A stretch of DNA of 22,669 nt from contig DDVI01000148.1 of NCBI GenBank assembly GCA_002345205.1, positions 1 through 22,669 of the forward strand, given 5' to 3'. Shown here one piece after another: positions 1 through 8,576 of this stretch. Each line of letters begins with the position of its first letter. Within the stretch, counting starts at the first letter, position 1. This DNA is from Bdellovibrionaceae bacterium UBA2316. GTDB lineage: Bacteria > Bdellovibrionota > Bdellovibrionia > Bdellovibrionales > Bdellovibrionaceae. The notes under the pieces were generated by a model. That model had not been told where the DNA came from. It ran no database searches and saw only the letters and a list, made by a program, of their open reading frames with translations. The translations under genes were made by a program, and so were the position numbers.

Positions 1-18
1 TCATTTCTACCCGCGGAT

Positions 19-357
19 TCAGGTATTTACTGTGACTGTTGGGCGAGCGATGGTTCCACCCAACTGAGCGCGGAGTGCCTGAACCTCAGTGGGTTTATGT
101 GGCTCTATTTCTTCAAGAAATCTTTGGATAATTCTCAGCCTAGTTGGTTCATCAAAGCCCAAGAGGATGTCGTAGTAGTAATCTTTGCGGCTTGTGCTTT
201 TGCCGGTTTGGTTTCGATGCTCAATGTACTGCCCATAATTATAAAAGGCTGCATCGAACTCCCGAATAATGTCGATAAAGCGACCACCCGAAAAGTAGGT
301 CGGCCCTTGTAGATTCATCAGATTAAAGAGTTGATTGAAGATTCTGACCCAGTTCAC
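19..357 (-). CDS. Small protein resembling the N-terminus of Abi_C-type abortive infection proteins, probably frameshifted
   Basis: About 112 residues read from GTG at 357-355, which overlaps the stop of the upstream gene as GTGA. An earlier in-frame TTG at 375 is less likely. The protein opens MNWVRIFNQLF, with later pieces YFSGGRF, TGKSTSRKDYYYDIL and LRAQLGG. From memory this is the style of the N-terminal part of 'abortive infection family' proteins whose C-terminal domain is Abi_C; I cannot confirm it by search. The frame stops at TGA 21-19. If one base were missing there, the frame would continue TWNPRVEM to the contig edge, which fits a longer Abi_C-type protein. So this is probably the 5' part of a gene that runs off the contig, split by a frameshift. 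It is the last gene of the restriction-modification cassette. Confidence 0.6.
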   Translation of the reverse strand: MNWVRIFNQLFNLMNLQGPTYFSGGRFIDIIREFDAAFYNYGQYIEHRNQTGKSTSRKDYYYDILLGFDEPTRLRIIQRFLEEIEPHKPTEVQALRAQLGGTIARPTVTVNT

Positions 358-1754
358 TTGCTGTCGCCCTTCCAATTAAAAAGGCGAATTTTTCCTTCAA
401 ACAACCAGTCAGGGACTTCAACATCCTTTTTGATGCTCGGATGATTTGTAAATATCAGCCGAATTGTTCGCAGCGAAGTGTATGCCTCGTACAAGATTTC
501 ATCGTGCATATCTGAAAAACTTCGTCCATGCTCATCCTTTTCGATTTTATGGGCAGGTGCTTGACGAATCTTTCTCACTTTATCGAGTGCCGCAAGTTCG
601 GCCGCAGCCTTTTCCCGATCAGCAGCATCTCGAAACTTAAATCTCGTCTTAATCCAATGATTGAGCATTGCGAGCGTACCGTACTCTTGCACAACATCTA
701 CGCCCGTTTTCTTGTGCTTTACGGTCTGATATGTTTCATCAGGGCGCAATACAGCTTCAAAAAATTTCTTGTTGAGGTTCTGAGATAGGGTCTTATCCAT
801 TTCTTCAACAGATGTGTGGTACGCCTCCTTCGTATTTCTAAATGGGATTCTAAAATACTTGGGTCTGTCGTTTTTGAAGGACTTAATAAACATATTTGGC
901 AGTCCTGCTGCGCTACACATCTGATTTATAATTTCCATCTCATGCAGGAACGCTTCATAGATGGGGACTTTCTCTGCCCAGTCTCCGATTATGGACGTGG
1001 TGTAATAGTCAGGGTCCATAATGCAGGGTTCGGACTCCTCATGTGTCTTCCATCGCTGTTGATGTTCAGGTGTAAGTCTAGAAAGGTAAATCAAAGGGAC
1101 TGATACAACTCTCTGACCATCAGACTTTCGGAACCCAAGACCAAAATGTTCCAAATAGGTCTGATCTCTGGGCTTCATTTCAAGCGACTCATAATAATCA
1201 TCACTAAGATGAATTGATCCTGTGAAATCGCTCCAGTCGAAAATATATCGAGGGTCGTTGGCATAATTCTCAAGCACCTCAAGGTCAAAATAGACAGGCT
1301 CCAAATTGGGTTCACACGCCCACAGTCGCTTGAGGTATGGGGTTTCAACAAACGAGTTCACATCTATTCGAGTAGCAACCTCAGCCCTTGTTGGATAAGC
1401 ACACATCTCAGTGAATTTTTCGTTTAGAATTTTCTTCTGTTGGTCTTTGGGGCGATCGGGAAAACGCTTTACATGGGGATTCAGGTCATAAACTAAAACA
1501 ATCTTGTCATCATCAACCAGCGTCTCAAGTATGATTTTGAGTTCATTCGCAGTTTGAGAATTTCCTTTGCAGGGATTCGCATACTCCAGAAGGACATCGG
1601 TAGGCAGCTCTGATAAGGCATCAGCTTTTGGCAAATCCTTAAGGCAACTGTCACAGTACCCCTCACATATCTCAGTAAGGGAAATTCCGTTGAAGTCATT
1701 TGAACTGCAAAAAAAGGAGACCACCTTTTCATTGACGGTATCTTTATCAATCAC
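354..1754 (-). CDS. Uncharacterised accessory protein with C-terminal HEPN-type Rx4H motif, inside the type I RM operon
   Basis: 466 residues from GTG 1754, overlapping the hsdS stop by 4 bp (GTGA). No family was recognised for the N-terminal 380 residues, which are acidic and soluble with no membrane segment. They carry a cysteine cluster (C16, C30, C34, C37, C62) that might bind metal. Near the C-terminus, R397-x4-H402 (RQAPAH) sits in a helical context. It is followed by a conserved-looking helix (EILYEAYTSLRTIRLIF) and a PDWLFEG segment. Rx4-6H is the catalytic signature of HEPN ribonucleases, common in toxins and abortive-infection effectors. By position it could be an RNase triggered when the RM system fails, analogous to PrrC anticodon nuclease in prr cassettes. 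That role is inference; only the motif and the operon position are seen. Confidence 0.7.
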   Translation of the reverse strand: MIDKDTVNEKVVSFFCSSNDFNGISLTEICEGYCDSCLKDLPKADALSELPTDVLLEYANPCKGNSQTANELKIILETLVDDDKIVLVYDLNPHVKRFPDRPKDQQKKILNEKFTEMCAYPTRAEVATRIDVNSFVETPYLKRLWACEPNLEPVYFDLEVLENYANDPRYIFDWSDFTGSIHLSDDYYESLEMKPRDQTYLEHFGLGFRKSDGQRVVSVPLIYLSRLTPEHQQRWKTHEESEPCIMDPDYYTTSIIGDWAEKVPIYEAFLHEMEIINQMCSAAGLPNMFIKSFKNDRPKYFRIPFRNTKEAYHTSVEEMDKTLSQNLNKKFFEAVLRPDETYQTVKHKKTGVDVVQEYGTLAMLNHWIKTRFKFRDAADREKAAAELAALDKVRKIRQAPAHKIEKDEHGRSFSDMHDEILYEAYTSLRTIRLIFTNHPSIKKDVEVPDWLFEGKIRLFNWKGDSK

Positions 1755-2932
1755 AATGCACCTGAAAAACTTTCGGCAAGGAGCGATTGAAACAAACTAT
1801 TGAGTTCTTCAGACGAGTTCTCCATTTGCTGTTTTATTAGGAAACAGTTTTCGACCTGTGCTGCATAGGATTTTTGAGCATCAATTCCAGGCAACGGAAT
1901 TTTGATATTTCTTAGAGTATTCAGACTCAAAAATTTCTGCGCTCCTCCTTGTTGGTTTTGCTCAAGTAGGTGCGATTTCATATGGGGAAGGTTTAGTAAT
2001 GATTCCAAGTATCGCCCATCTAATACCTGATTCCTAGGTTTAAGGAGCGCGACGTTTTTCATGCTGAACTCTTCGTTAAAATTATTAAAAACTGCATTTC
2101 CTACGCCCGCACCGATATTCGTTATCAAAACATCTCCTTTTGCAGGATCACATCTCTCAAAGATTTCCCTATGAACACCATCGGCGACGTATTCTAGGTC
2201 AGAGAGATCAAACTTGAATGGTCTGATGTTTTTTCCCGTAATAAACATTTTGCCGGCATCAGTTCGCTCTGGTGTATCGTGTGTGCCGTCCGTTACCTTC
2301 GTGCAGACTTTACTTAATTGCTCCAATGGATAACCTAATGAATTGCTCACTGGATCACCAAACATTTCGATAAATAGTGAGCGGAGGTAGTTGTCGAGTT
2401 CAGAAAGCCTCTGTTCAGAAAGTTCGATTAGCTTGTAGGATTCAGACAGCCTTAGTGCGATAGCCTTCTGCTGCTCAAGAGGAACTACGGGTATCTCAAA
2501 ATTTTCGACGATGTCTTTTGATATTTCAGTAAAGGTAGCTCCGCGTCCCAAATTTTTTAGTTGGGGGACGAAATACTTTATGCAGAAGTATAAATACTCA
2601 GGGTATATTTCTTTACTAGGAATTAGGCTTTTGAAGCCTTGATTAGTGCAGACTTCTACTTCGTTAATCGCTAAGTGTCCAATTGGTGCGCGGGAACTTA
2701 AAAGGACAGATTTTGCGGGTATCATTTGAGTTGAACACGAGTCAAATCCAGCTTTTGTAATAGCACGTTCCGGGTTAGACAGATAAATTGACTTAAGTGA
2801 TGACAAATCCTTCGGTGTTACCCATGGAATGTCACCGTCCCAGTATTCTGGTTTTACAGTTTTGGGAGTCGCGCCTGAAACAATTTTGCAAATGTCTTTT
2901 AACTTCTTTATTGAAACAGTTGATGTCTTCAT
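1751..2932 (-). CDS. hsdS: Type I restriction-modification specificity subunit HsdS
   Basis: 393 residues, close to the family norm of about 400. It has two target-recognition halves. The first begins near residue 8 (IKKLKDICKIVSG, then IPWVTPKDLSS). The second begins near residue 204 (YPLEQLSKVCTKVTDGTHDTP). Each half ends in a helical spacer with the usual VPLEQQKAIALRL and IPLPGIDAQKSYAAQV signatures (Methylase_S, PF01420). HsdS sets the bipartite DNA sequence recognised by the M2S methylase and R2M2S endonuclease; the target cannot be read from sequence. The start ATG at 2932 overlaps the hsdM stop (ATGA), and its own stop overlaps the GTG of the HEPN-motif gene, so all three are probably translationally coupled. 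Both halves look intact. Confidence 0.95.
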   Translation of the reverse strand: MKTSTVSIKKLKDICKIVSGATPKTVKPEYWDGDIPWVTPKDLSSLKSIYLSNPERAITKAGFDSCSTQMIPAKSVLLSSRAPIGHLAINEVEVCTNQGFKSLIPSKEIYPEYLYFCIKYFVPQLKNLGRGATFTEISKDIVENFEIPVVPLEQQKAIALRLSESYKLIELSEQRLSELDNYLRSLFIEMFGDPVSNSLGYPLEQLSKVCTKVTDGTHDTPERTDAGKMFITGKNIRPFKFDLSDLEYVADGVHREIFERCDPAKGDVLITNIGAGVGNAVFNNFNEEFSMKNVALLKPRNQVLDGRYLESLLNLPHMKSHLLEQNQQGGAQKFLSLNTLRNIKIPLPGIDAQKSYAAQVENCFLIKQQMENSSEELNSLFQSLLAESFSGAL

Positions 2933-4428
2933 TGTTGTCCCGATAACTCTTTGATGGACTTTACAATTTGAGATTCAAGTCCAATAAGCCTTTGTAGAAT
3001 TACCTGGGATGGTTCAAATTTGGATTCGCTAATCTTTGTGGGTTTATACTTCTGAATCGACAGATCGTATTCATTCTCAACGATCTTTTTCTTATCAACC
3101 CAAAACCATTTTTCACCTTTGTCAGCAGTCTTGAGTGTCGATCGCTTATTCCACTTTTCAACAATCTCAGGGATGTCGTTGTCTTTAATCTTATCACGCT
3201 TGTCGTCAAGGCTAAAGCCATCGGCCTGCATATCGTAAAACCAAACTTTGTCGGTTTCTCCGCCCTTGGTGAATACCAAAATTGCAGTTGATACTCCTGC
3301 ATAGGGCTTAAATACTCCACCGGGCATTGAAATCACGCCCTCAAGCTGGCACTCATCAACGATCTTTTTGCGAACATCAACATGGGCGTTGCTTGAGCCA
3401 AATAAAACACCATCAGGCACAATCACGGCGCAGCGACCGCCGTTGACGAGTAAGCGTTCCATTTGCAGCACAAAGAGCAGCTCTGTTTTTGTGGACTTCA
3501 CAGCTCTGGTTAGCGACTCATGTACGTCGCCCTTGTCAATGCTACCCTTAAACGGCGGATTAGCGAGAATCACATCGTATTTATTTTCTTCCTGAAATCT
3601 TTTAGAGAGCGTGTCCATGTATTCAATATTTGGATGCTCAATACCATGCAGGACCATGTTCATCGTGCCGATACGAAGCATGGTTGAATCGAAGTCATAG
3701 CCAAAAAACGTTTTCGACTTCAAAAATGCCCAGTGTTTTTTATCATTGATACGATCACCAACAAGGCCATGTTCAGTGCCATCTTCTTCGATCTTAATAT
3801 GATTTGGCGAAGTGTTTGTTCTTAGAATGTGTTGATAGGCACCAATTAAAAAACCACCTGTGCCGCAAGCAGGATCACAAATTGTTTGTCCTAGCTTTGG
3901 ATTTACCAAAGCGCACATCATTTTGATAATATGGCGAGGTGTACGAAATTGGCCGTTCTTTCCTGATGAAGCCAGTTCAGACAAAAGGTATTCGTAAATA
4001 TCGCCTTGGGTATCTTGGTTCTGCTCGGTGATTTTTAAGTTGTCTATGATCTCTACGGCTTCAACTAGAAGGCTTGCTTTTGGAATAATGAAAACCGCAT
4101 CCTTCATTTGATGGGCAAAGCTATTTCCTGATTCTCCATTTAGCTTTTTGATGAATGGAAATACTTTGTCACGAACGTGCTTGAGCATTTCTTCTGCCTC
4201 AAGGTGCTTCCACTGTGACCAACGAAGTTTTTCATTAGAAAAAATAGATTCGTATTTCTTCTTAGTCCATTCAGCGTCGGATTTGCGCTTGAGGTCTTCT
4301 TCATCAAGACGTTTCATAAATATCAGATAAGAAATCTGCTCAATTGCGGTTAATGGGTTGGCAATACCGCCAGACCAAAACAGATTCCATAGCTTATCGA
4401 CTTGCGATTTTAATTCTTGCGCTAACAT
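2929..4428 (-). CDS. hsdM: Type I restriction-modification DNA methyltransferase HsdM
   Basis: 499 residues. An N-terminal helical HsdM_N region (about 1-140) is followed by an N6_Mtase domain (PF02384). The SAM-binding motif DPACGTGGF is at 185-193 and the catalytic NPPF motif at 290-293, as expected for an N6-adenine methyltransferase. It would protect host DNA and, with HsdR, form the restriction complex. The ATG at 4428 is preceded by GAGGA at a 5-base spacing. That ribosome site overlaps the TGA of fic, so expression should depend on fic translation and on the promoter in front of fic rather than only on the hsdR promoter. Nothing appears missing. Confidence 0.96.
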   Translation of the reverse strand: MLAQELKSQVDKLWNLFWSGGIANPLTAIEQISYLIFMKRLDEEDLKRKSDAEWTKKKYESIFSNEKLRWSQWKHLEAEEMLKHVRDKVFPFIKKLNGESGNSFAHQMKDAVFIIPKASLLVEAVEIIDNLKITEQNQDTQGDIYEYLLSELASSGKNGQFRTPRHIIKMMCALVNPKLGQTICDPACGTGGFLIGAYQHILRTNTSPNHIKIEEDGTEHGLVGDRINDKKHWAFLKSKTFFGYDFDSTMLRIGTMNMVLHGIEHPNIEYMDTLSKRFQEENKYDVILANPPFKGSIDKGDVHESLTRAVKSTKTELLFVLQMERLLVNGGRCAVIVPDGVLFGSSNAHVDVRKKIVDECQLEGVISMPGGVFKPYAGVSTAILVFTKGGETDKVWFYDMQADGFSLDDKRDKIKDNDIPEIVEKWNKRSTLKTADKGEKWFWVDKKKIVENEYDLSIQKYKPTKISESKFEPSQVILQRLIGLESQIVKSIKELSGQQ

Positions 4429-4435
4429 CTAGTCC

Positions 4436-5506
4436 TCACTTTTTCACCCACTTAGCACTTCGCCCTTTACCAGTGGATTCAATTAAATTTTCTTCTTTCA
4501 TTTGTCTTAAAACATTGCGAACCATATCGCGGCTAACACCTGGGCAAGCGTCTTCAACGTCAGAGATTGCAAACGGTCCGATTTTTCTCTGCACGGCTTG
4601 GCGAATCTGATCTGTTTTTGATCCACGCCCGGCTTTGACGTTACCAACTCGCTCCTCAAACTCACGGTATGCTCTTGTAAGTGCGCCCCAAAAGTAATTG
4701 AGCCAAGGATGCACATCATGTTGACCTTGGTGCCAACCTTGCGAACTTTTCTCTAGAGTTTCGTAATAACTTTCTTTGGTTTCTTCAAACACGCGCTCAA
4801 GGCTGATGTAGCGTCCAACGCGATAATCAAAGTGATAGAGCAACATCAGAGTCAGAAGTCTTGCTGCGCGTCCGTTGCCATCTGAAAATGGGTGGATGCA
4901 CAGGAAATCAAGGACTGCGAGTGGTATCACTATCAACGGATCTTGATTGAGTGGCGGCTTAATCGCTTGCTGATAGTTTTTGACTAAATCTTCCATTGCC
5001 TGAGGTGTCTGAACCGCAGTCGTTGGAACAAATCTCACTCGCTTGGTGCCATCAGGATGGGTTTCGGTAATTTCGTTATCTGTGGGTTTCCACTTGCCGC
5101 CAGGGTTGGGCATAAATCGACAAATGGTTGAGTGAATTTGAAGGATGACATTCGTCGAAAATGGAATGACCTCACTGGCAGGAAATTCTTTTCGTTCCGC
5201 CGCTTCATGGATCATAGAAAGGGCATCCCGATAGCCAGCGATCTCTTGTTCTGAGCGATCCTTCGGAGTGGAGTTTTTAAGGACCAGAGCCTCAATTCGC
5301 TCTTTGGGTGCTGTGATACCCTCAAGACGGTTAGAGGACTCGCTGGATTCAATAACAGCCACTTGCTTGAGTGATTCAAGGGTCTCTGGTGACTGCTTGT
5401 AGAACAAGGCTTGCTTGCCCTGGTACTCGCCCAAGGTCCGCATGGCTGCGGCCTCACCAGTCGAGAAACTTAGATGTCTGAGATACTTCTCTGTAAGAGA
5501 GTGCAT
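4436..5506 (-). CDS. Fic-family protein with C-terminal winged helix, class II inhibitory motif
   Basis: 356 residues from ATG 5506. An upstream in-frame GTG (5542) is rejected because it lies upstream of the -10 box of the local promoter. AGGGG precedes the ATG at a short spacing. The Fic core motif HPFSDGNGRAAR (205-216) is complete, including the catalytic His and the phosphate-binding DGNGR. Fic enzymes usually transfer AMP or another nucleotide monophosphate to a hydroxyl of a target protein. SNRLEG (58-63) matches the class II inhibitory motif (S/T)xxxE(G/N), so the enzyme is probably self-inhibited. The last 60 residues look like a winged helix (AISDVEDACPGVSRDMVRNV), suggesting DNA binding. 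Fic genes between hsdR and hsdM are seen in other bacteria; their role there is not settled. Autoregulation through the flanking GGGGTAAT repeats is my inference. Confidence 0.92.
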   Translation of the reverse strand: MHSLTEKYLRHLSFSTGEAAAMRTLGEYQGKQALFYKQSPETLESLKQVAVIESSESSNRLEGITAPKERIEALVLKNSTPKDRSEQEIAGYRDALSMIHEAAERKEFPASEVIPFSTNVILQIHSTICRFMPNPGGKWKPTDNEITETHPDGTKRVRFVPTTAVQTPQAMEDLVKNYQQAIKPPLNQDPLIVIPLAVLDFLCIHPFSDGNGRAARLLTLMLLYHFDYRVGRYISLERVFEETKESYYETLEKSSQGWHQGQHDVHPWLNYFWGALTRAYREFEERVGNVKAGRGSKTDQIRQAVQRKIGPFAISDVEDACPGVSRDMVRNVLRQMKEENLIESTGKGRSAKWVKK

Positions 5507-5531
5507 AATTCCCCTAATTGCTAATAAGGGT

Positions 5532-5560
5532 AATATACACACTAAATGGGGTAATTACAA
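5532..5560 (-). promoter_or_regulatory. Internal promoter for fic-hsdM-hsdS and downstream genes
   Basis: Read on the minus strand, TTGTAA (5560-5555) is separated by exactly 17 bases from TATATT (5537-5532). Both are good sigma70-like hexamers. Transcription would start near 5525, about 20 bases before the fic ATG at 5506. One arm of the inverted repeat (5543-5555) fills the spacer, so a bound protein would block polymerase. This promoter would let modification genes be expressed separately from hsdR. Confidence 0.55.
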
Positions 5561-5590
5561 GCTATTATTACCCCATTTATCGGGGTAATT
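5543..5590. repeat. GGGGTAAT inverted-repeat array, candidate operator
   Basis: A perfect 13-bp inverted repeat has arms TAAATGGGGTAAT (5543-5555) and ATTACCCCATTTA (5567-5579) with an 11-base loop. A third half-site GGGGTAATT follows at 5582-5590, forming a second inverted pair with 5567-5574. Weaker copies lie at 5527-5534 (AGGGTAAT) and about 5508-5515. The right arm overlaps the hsdR stop codon, and the left arm sits between the -35 and -10 boxes. The same 14-mer recurs upstream of hsdR at 8385-8398. A hairpin acting as a terminator is less likely because no T-run follows. Confidence 0.65.
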
Positions 5591-8324
5591 GCCCTATTTC
5601 TTCGATTAGGGCCATAACCGCGTTTAATTGATTTGGAGGAAATATCCCTCTGATCCCTTGGGGATGGATATTGGTAAATGGCGGTCCGATGAGGTCTTCG
5701 CGCTCGATCACTCCGCGATCCAAAATGAAGGTCTTAATCAGCATTAAGAACTGAATTTGGTCAGCCTTAAAGTCATTGTGTTCAGCGATAAACTCATCAA
5801 ATTCTTTCGAGATCACTTCTGTGCGGGTTTGCAGCTTTTTAAGCCCAAGTATGTGGCAAATGAAGTCGATAAATTTGGCCGTATGGTTATCGTAAACACG
5901 CTGAAGTAATTCTTCGGTCACATAAGGGTCTTGGGATCTGAGTAATTTCGTGAGCTGCTCAACGTCGTACTCATCGAGTTCTTCACCAGCTTTAAGTTTT
6001 TGCAGGACCGCACTCGTCGCTAGCAATGCCTTTACGCGCTCTTCAACCTTGCGCCGATATTCTGCGGTGGTGGCTCTTTCCATTTCTGGCCCGAACTCTA
6101 CAGTGTCTCGGACAATGATTTGATCTGCGATGTCGAGTTTTTCTATATCTTGAGGCACACGAGTTCGATCTTTCATCAAGCCACGAAGTTCAAGTCTTGC
6201 AGCCTCTAAAGATTCAAAGTTGGCACCCTTCCAAAACTTTGGAGTTTTAATTTTAACAATCGTAGCTTCTTTTGCTCGAACTTGATTCAGCGTAAGAGGC
6301 AGCTCGTTTACTTTTTCAAGGATTCGTTCCTGAATTTTTTCTGCAACTTGAGAATCGGCAGTCAGTAGGGCCGTTTCAAATTCAATAGTGTCGATGTCAA
6401 AGCGAATTGCATCAAAATCCTCAGCAGATCGAACCCGCATTGTTGGCTGAATGTCTTTTCTTAACTTCTGTACAGTTTGAGCGTTGAATCCCGCCCAGAA
6501 GGTGGCCTCTTGGGTTTCATTAACTGCAACCATTTTCTCTTTTACGACGACACTATCTTTGGGAAGTGCCGCGATGTCAGACTTTAGTTCTTCGATTGTT
6601 TTGTTCAAAACTTCAGTATTGCCATTGAGCAATGCGGCCTCATCTCTTTTTAGTCGAGCATCAAATAACTTCTCAGGAATTGAGACCGTTACACTTGGCT
6701 CTTTGCCGTCGGGATTCATACTGAAGTAAGAAAAGTTATTCCAGTGGTCAATAATAAGGAAGTAGGGCTTGTCTTGGCCTGGGCCAAACAGATTTTTGCA
6801 AAGTCGCGTTCCACGACCGATCATTTGCCAAAACTTAGCTCTTGAGAAAACGGGCTTAGCAAAAACAAGATTCACAACCTCGGGCACATCAACACCCGTA
6901 TCGAGCATATCCACAGAGATTGCGACTTTAAGCGGATTCTTCGGATCTTTGAATTGATCGAGAAGTCCACCTTCTGTCGCAGCTCTCGGGTCATGAGAGT
7001 CAATTACGCGAGCCAGTAGGCCACGATACTCGGGATAAAGTCTATTGAAGGTCTCCTCAAGTCTGAGAGCGTGTTTGTGTGAAATGGCGAAGATAATTGA
7101 TTTACCAGGAGTCGTGCCTGTTTCATCTTTTATCGACTGCTCCATAAATTCACGCACGATCACTTCGTTGGTGCCTGAATTTGTGACTTTCTTTTCAAGT
7201 TCAGTATTTTCAAAGTCGATTTCCTCAAGGTCTTTGCCTTCAGCAACAAGTTGCTTTTGAACAGAGACAGGGAGTTGGCCGGCTCTGATTCCTTCCATTT
7301 GAAAGCGTGACTGAATGTTTAAGACTTTGAAGGTGACGAGATGTTTTTCTCGTACAGCCTCTTCATAGCTGTAGTTATAAGTCGGCTCGCCATTGTCAGT
7401 TTCAAAAAGCGTAAAAGTATTGCGCTCAATGTAATCTATGGGCGTGGCCGTAAGACCAATTTGATAAGAATCGAAGTGATCGAAAATTTCTTTGTAACGT
7501 TTGTAAATGCTGCGGTGAGATTCGTCGGCAATAATCAGATCAAAGAATCCAGGAGAGATGGTTGGATAGATTCCGTGCATCGCAGGATAAGTTGAAAGGT
7601 AAACGCGTTTGTCAGGTGGACAGTTGTCACTTGAAACTCTGGTTCGCGGTGCATTTGGCAAGAACTGCTTAAACGCATTATCCGCCTGTTTAAGCAACTC
7701 TCTACGGTCAGCCAAGAACAAGACTCTCTTGACCCAGTTCGCTCGCATTAAAACATCTATGAGAGCCATGGCTGTTCGTGTCTTACCGGTGCCTGTCGCC
7801 ATGACCACAAGTGCCTTTCTGCGGTTCTTCTTTTCAAAAGCCTCACAGACTCGGCGAATGGCTTCGATTTGGTAAGGACGCTCGACAATGCTTCGATCAA
7901 TCAGTGATGTTGATGGCTCACGGCGTTCATTTTTTTGAAATCGGATCCGCTCAAGATCCTCCCGGGTGAAAAAGCCAAAAACTTTTCGTGGCGGGTAACG
8001 CTCATCCCAAAAGAAAATGTCGATACCATTGGTATAGAAAATAAATGGACGCTCACCATTAGCTTGTTCAAAGCCATTGGCGTACTGCTTGGCTTGTTCT
8101 CGACCGGCCTCAGCTTCACGAGATGTCTTCTTTGCTTCGACAACTGCCAGCGGCTTACCATCACGGCCAAGCAGGACATAGTCAGAATAGCCAACGCCAT
8201 CAGTTCTTCCGAATTGATGAAAGACTTCATGCTCTGAAATGACTTGCGTGGGATTATTCACATCCCAACCAGCATCCTTCAGACGCTTATCAATGATTTC
8301 TTGGCGCGTTTGTTTTTCAGACAT
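5577..8324 (-). CDS. hsdR: Type I restriction endonuclease/translocase subunit HsdR (EcoEI-like)
   Basis: 915 residues. It has an N-terminal PD-(D/E)xK nuclease (D48, then VEAKK with E63 and K65), then an SF2 translocase: Walker A ATGTGKT 176-182, DESH 267-270, TAT 292-294 and motif VI QMIGRGTR 500-507. The C-terminal region (about 590-915) is the helical EcoEI_R_C-type part that contacts the methylase core. It cleaves DNA after ATP-driven translocation from unmodified sites recognised through HsdS. The start ATG at 8324 follows GGAG by 4 bases. It is first in the cassette, and fic follows after a short gap holding its own promoter. Length and motifs are complete, so restriction activity is expected. 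Confidence 0.96.
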   Translation of the reverse strand: MSEKQTRQEIIDKRLKDAGWDVNNPTQVISEHEVFHQFGRTDGVGYSDYVLLGRDGKPLAVVEAKKTSREAEAGREQAKQYANGFEQANGERPFIFYTNGIDIFFWDERYPPRKVFGFFTREDLERIRFQKNERREPSTSLIDRSIVERPYQIEAIRRVCEAFEKKNRRKALVVMATGTGKTRTAMALIDVLMRANWVKRVLFLADRRELLKQADNAFKQFLPNAPRTRVSSDNCPPDKRVYLSTYPAMHGIYPTISPGFFDLIIADESHRSIYKRYKEIFDHFDSYQIGLTATPIDYIERNTFTLFETDNGEPTYNYSYEEAVREKHLVTFKVLNIQSRFQMEGIRAGQLPVSVQKQLVAEGKDLEEIDFENTELEKKVTNSGTNEVIVREFMEQSIKDETGTTPGKSIIFAISHKHALRLEETFNRLYPEYRGLLARVIDSHDPRAATEGGLLDQFKDPKNPLKVAISVDMLDTGVDVPEVVNLVFAKPVFSRAKFWQMIGRGTRLCKNLFGPGQDKPYFLIIDHWNNFSYFSMNPDGKEPSVTVSIPEKLFDARLKRDEAALLNGNTEVLNKTIEELKSDIAALPKDSVVVKEKMVAVNETQEATFWAGFNAQTVQKLRKDIQPTMRVRSAEDFDAIRFDIDTIEFETALLTADSQVAEKIQERILEKVNELPLTLNQVRAKEATIVKIKTPKFWKGANFESLEAARLELRGLMKDRTRVPQDIEKLDIADQIIVRDTVEFGPEMERATTAEYRRKVEERVKALLATSAVLQKLKAGEELDEYDVEQLTKLLRSQDPYVTEELLQRVYDNHTAKFIDFICHILGLKKLQTRTEVISKEFDEFIAEHNDFKADQIQFLMLIKTFILDRGVIEREDLIGPPFTNIHPQGIRGIFPPNQLNAVMALIEEIGQLPR

Positions 8325-8370
8325 AGTTCTCCATTAACTACATCGGTAAAAACTGGCCTAAGAATAACGG

Positions 8371-8398
8371 GTTATACGACCTGAATTACCCCATTTAT
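8371..8398 (-). promoter_or_regulatory. hsdR upstream element: ATTACCCCATTTAT copy next to a TATAAC -10 box
   Basis: On the minus strand the 14-mer seen before fic (8385-8398 here) lies directly upstream of TATAAC (8376-8371), about 50 bases before the hsdR ATG. The element covers the place where a -35 would be, and the hexamer there is poor (CATAAA). The site could therefore bind an activator or a repressor. This is inference from the repeat and its position. Confidence 0.45.
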
Positions 8399-8501
8399 GC
8401 TTTCCGACTTTGCATCCAAATTGCCGCCCGGCTTCATTTTCAAGCCTGTTTTCATCAATAAAATCAGCTATTTATGCTCCTTTTTCGACTTATTTATGTG
8501 T

Positions 8502-8530
8502 TGCGTCATATATCTCTTATGAGCTATAAC
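8502..8530 (+). promoter_or_regulatory. Promoter for the DUF3102-like operon
   Basis: TTGCGT (8502-8507) and TATAAC (8525-8530) are separated by 17 bases. The -10 box ends 46 bases before the ATG at 8577. The operon is divergent from hsdR. Confidence 0.5.
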
Positions 8531-8576
8531 TATCTGAAACCACTAACAAATTGTTGTTTTATGAAAGGAGCCTGAA

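Noticed and set aside
354..1754. PrrC anticodon nuclease identity for the HEPN-motif protein
   Set aside because: No N-terminal ABC-type ATPase motifs (Walker A, signature) as in PrrC or RloC; only the HEPN-like motif and location are comparable.
5507..5542. GTG start for the Fic gene at 5542
   Set aside because: It is upstream of the -10 box of the local promoter and has no ribosome site; ATG 5506 fits better.
8393..8492. Direct repeat ATTTATGCT...CGACTT (8393-8410 and 8471-8492)
   Set aside because: The shared parts are short with different spacing in an AT-rich region; could be chance.
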